A stretch of DNA of 6,106 nt. Origin: an uncultured Erythrobacter sp. (GTDB lineage Bacteria; Pseudomonadota; Alphaproteobacteria; Sphingomonadales; Sphingomonadaceae). Under the pieces are notes generated by a model. It did no database searches. It was not told the DNA's origin and saw only the letters and a list, made by a program, of their open reading frames with translations. Of this stretch, positions 5,881-6,106 are shown one piece after another. The first letter of the stretch is position 1. Each line of letters starts with the position of its first letter. The stretch covers positions 1 to 6,106 of the forward strand of contig CAMYIQ010000232.1 in the NCBI GenBank assembly GCA_947258465.1, written 5' to 3'. A program made the position numbers and the translations under genes.

Positions 5881-6106
5881 CTATTCGAAGGGGTCGCCCA
5901 CCGGCGTCCCGTCGATATATACGCGCCGCCCGCTCCATTCGCGGATTTCGACGGTGGATTCGGCGGTCTGATCGGGGACAGGCGGCTGGTCCACGGCCAC
6001 TCCTTCGGCAGGCCGGGTAACGCCGTCCGCGTCATCGGCATCGCCGATCTCGAACTCTTCCCGAATGGTGTGCCCATTCTCGACGAACAGGACCGTTCGG
6101 CCCCCG
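5881..6106 (-). CDS. C-terminal end of an unrecognised protein with an acidic tail (5' part outside window)
   Basis: An open frame enters from the window edge (first full codon 6103-6105) and ends at TAG (5881-5883), giving 74 visible residues. It starts GGRTVLFVENGHTIREEFEI, passes through an acidic Asp/Glu stretch and a Pro-rich linker (VAVDQPPVPDQ), and ends VYIDGTPVGDPFE. I do not recognise the family. This frame is preferred over the two others on the strand. One of those stops early, and the other (5874-6077) gives a Pro/Ser/Arg-rich shadow with poor third-position G/C bias, whereas this frame has strong G/C bias at third positions. The visible part is soluble and contains no membrane segment. 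It lies upstream of and co-directional with gatC, so co-transcription is possible but not shown. Confidence 0.65.
   Translation of the reverse strand, partial: GGRTVLFVENGHTIREEFEIGDADDADGVTRPAEGVAVDQPPVPDQTAESTVEIREWSGRRVYIDGTPVGDPFE

Noticed and set aside
5874..6077. 67-codon minus-strand frame upstream of gatC
   Set aside because: Poor third-position G/C bias and a low-complexity Pro/Ser/Arg composition. The overlapping frame ending at 5881 reads as a natural protein end.

Overview
The window is a GC-rich stretch of bacterial chromosome with every recognisable gene on the minus strand. It reads most naturally as alphaproteobacterial, probably Sphingomonadales (Erythrobacter/Sphingomonas-like). 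That placement is inference: it rests on the style of the GatC, GatA and GatB proteins, the secreted S46 peptidase, strong G/C preference at third codon positions, and a palindrome of the CCCCGC-GAAG-GCGGGG type that I recall as widespread between genes in that order.

In transcription order (high to low coordinates) the window holds the C-terminal end of an unrecognised protein with an acidic, proline-containing tail (stop at 5881), then gatC (5822-5520), a 105-base gap containing a strong hairpin, gatA (5414-3921), a 66-residue single-pass membrane protein (3921-3721), gatB (3728-2232), a 150-base intergenic region with a candidate promoter, and an S46-family serine dipeptidyl-peptidase (2081 to the window edge) that lacks only its last few dozen residues.

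GatC, GatA and GatB form the heterotrimeric amidotransferase that converts Glu-tRNA(Gln), and in many bacteria also Asp-tRNA(Asn), to the correctly charged Gln-tRNA(Gln) or Asn-tRNA(Asn). All three look intact. The GatA Lys-Ser-Ser catalytic residues and the GatB signature blocks and C-terminal tRNA-contacting tail are present. The S46 enzyme is a separate function: an exported peptidase that removes dipeptides from peptide N-termini. It retains its catalytic triad and has Gly at the position that separates DPP7-like from DPP11-like specificity.

I see no defence system, mobile element with a transposase, CRISPR array, tRNA or rRNA. The two points most worth a second look are the small membrane protein locked by start/stop overlaps between gatA and gatB, and the palindromic repeat between gatC and gatA, whose hairpin ends three bases before the gatA start codon and occupies the place where a ribosome-binding site should be.
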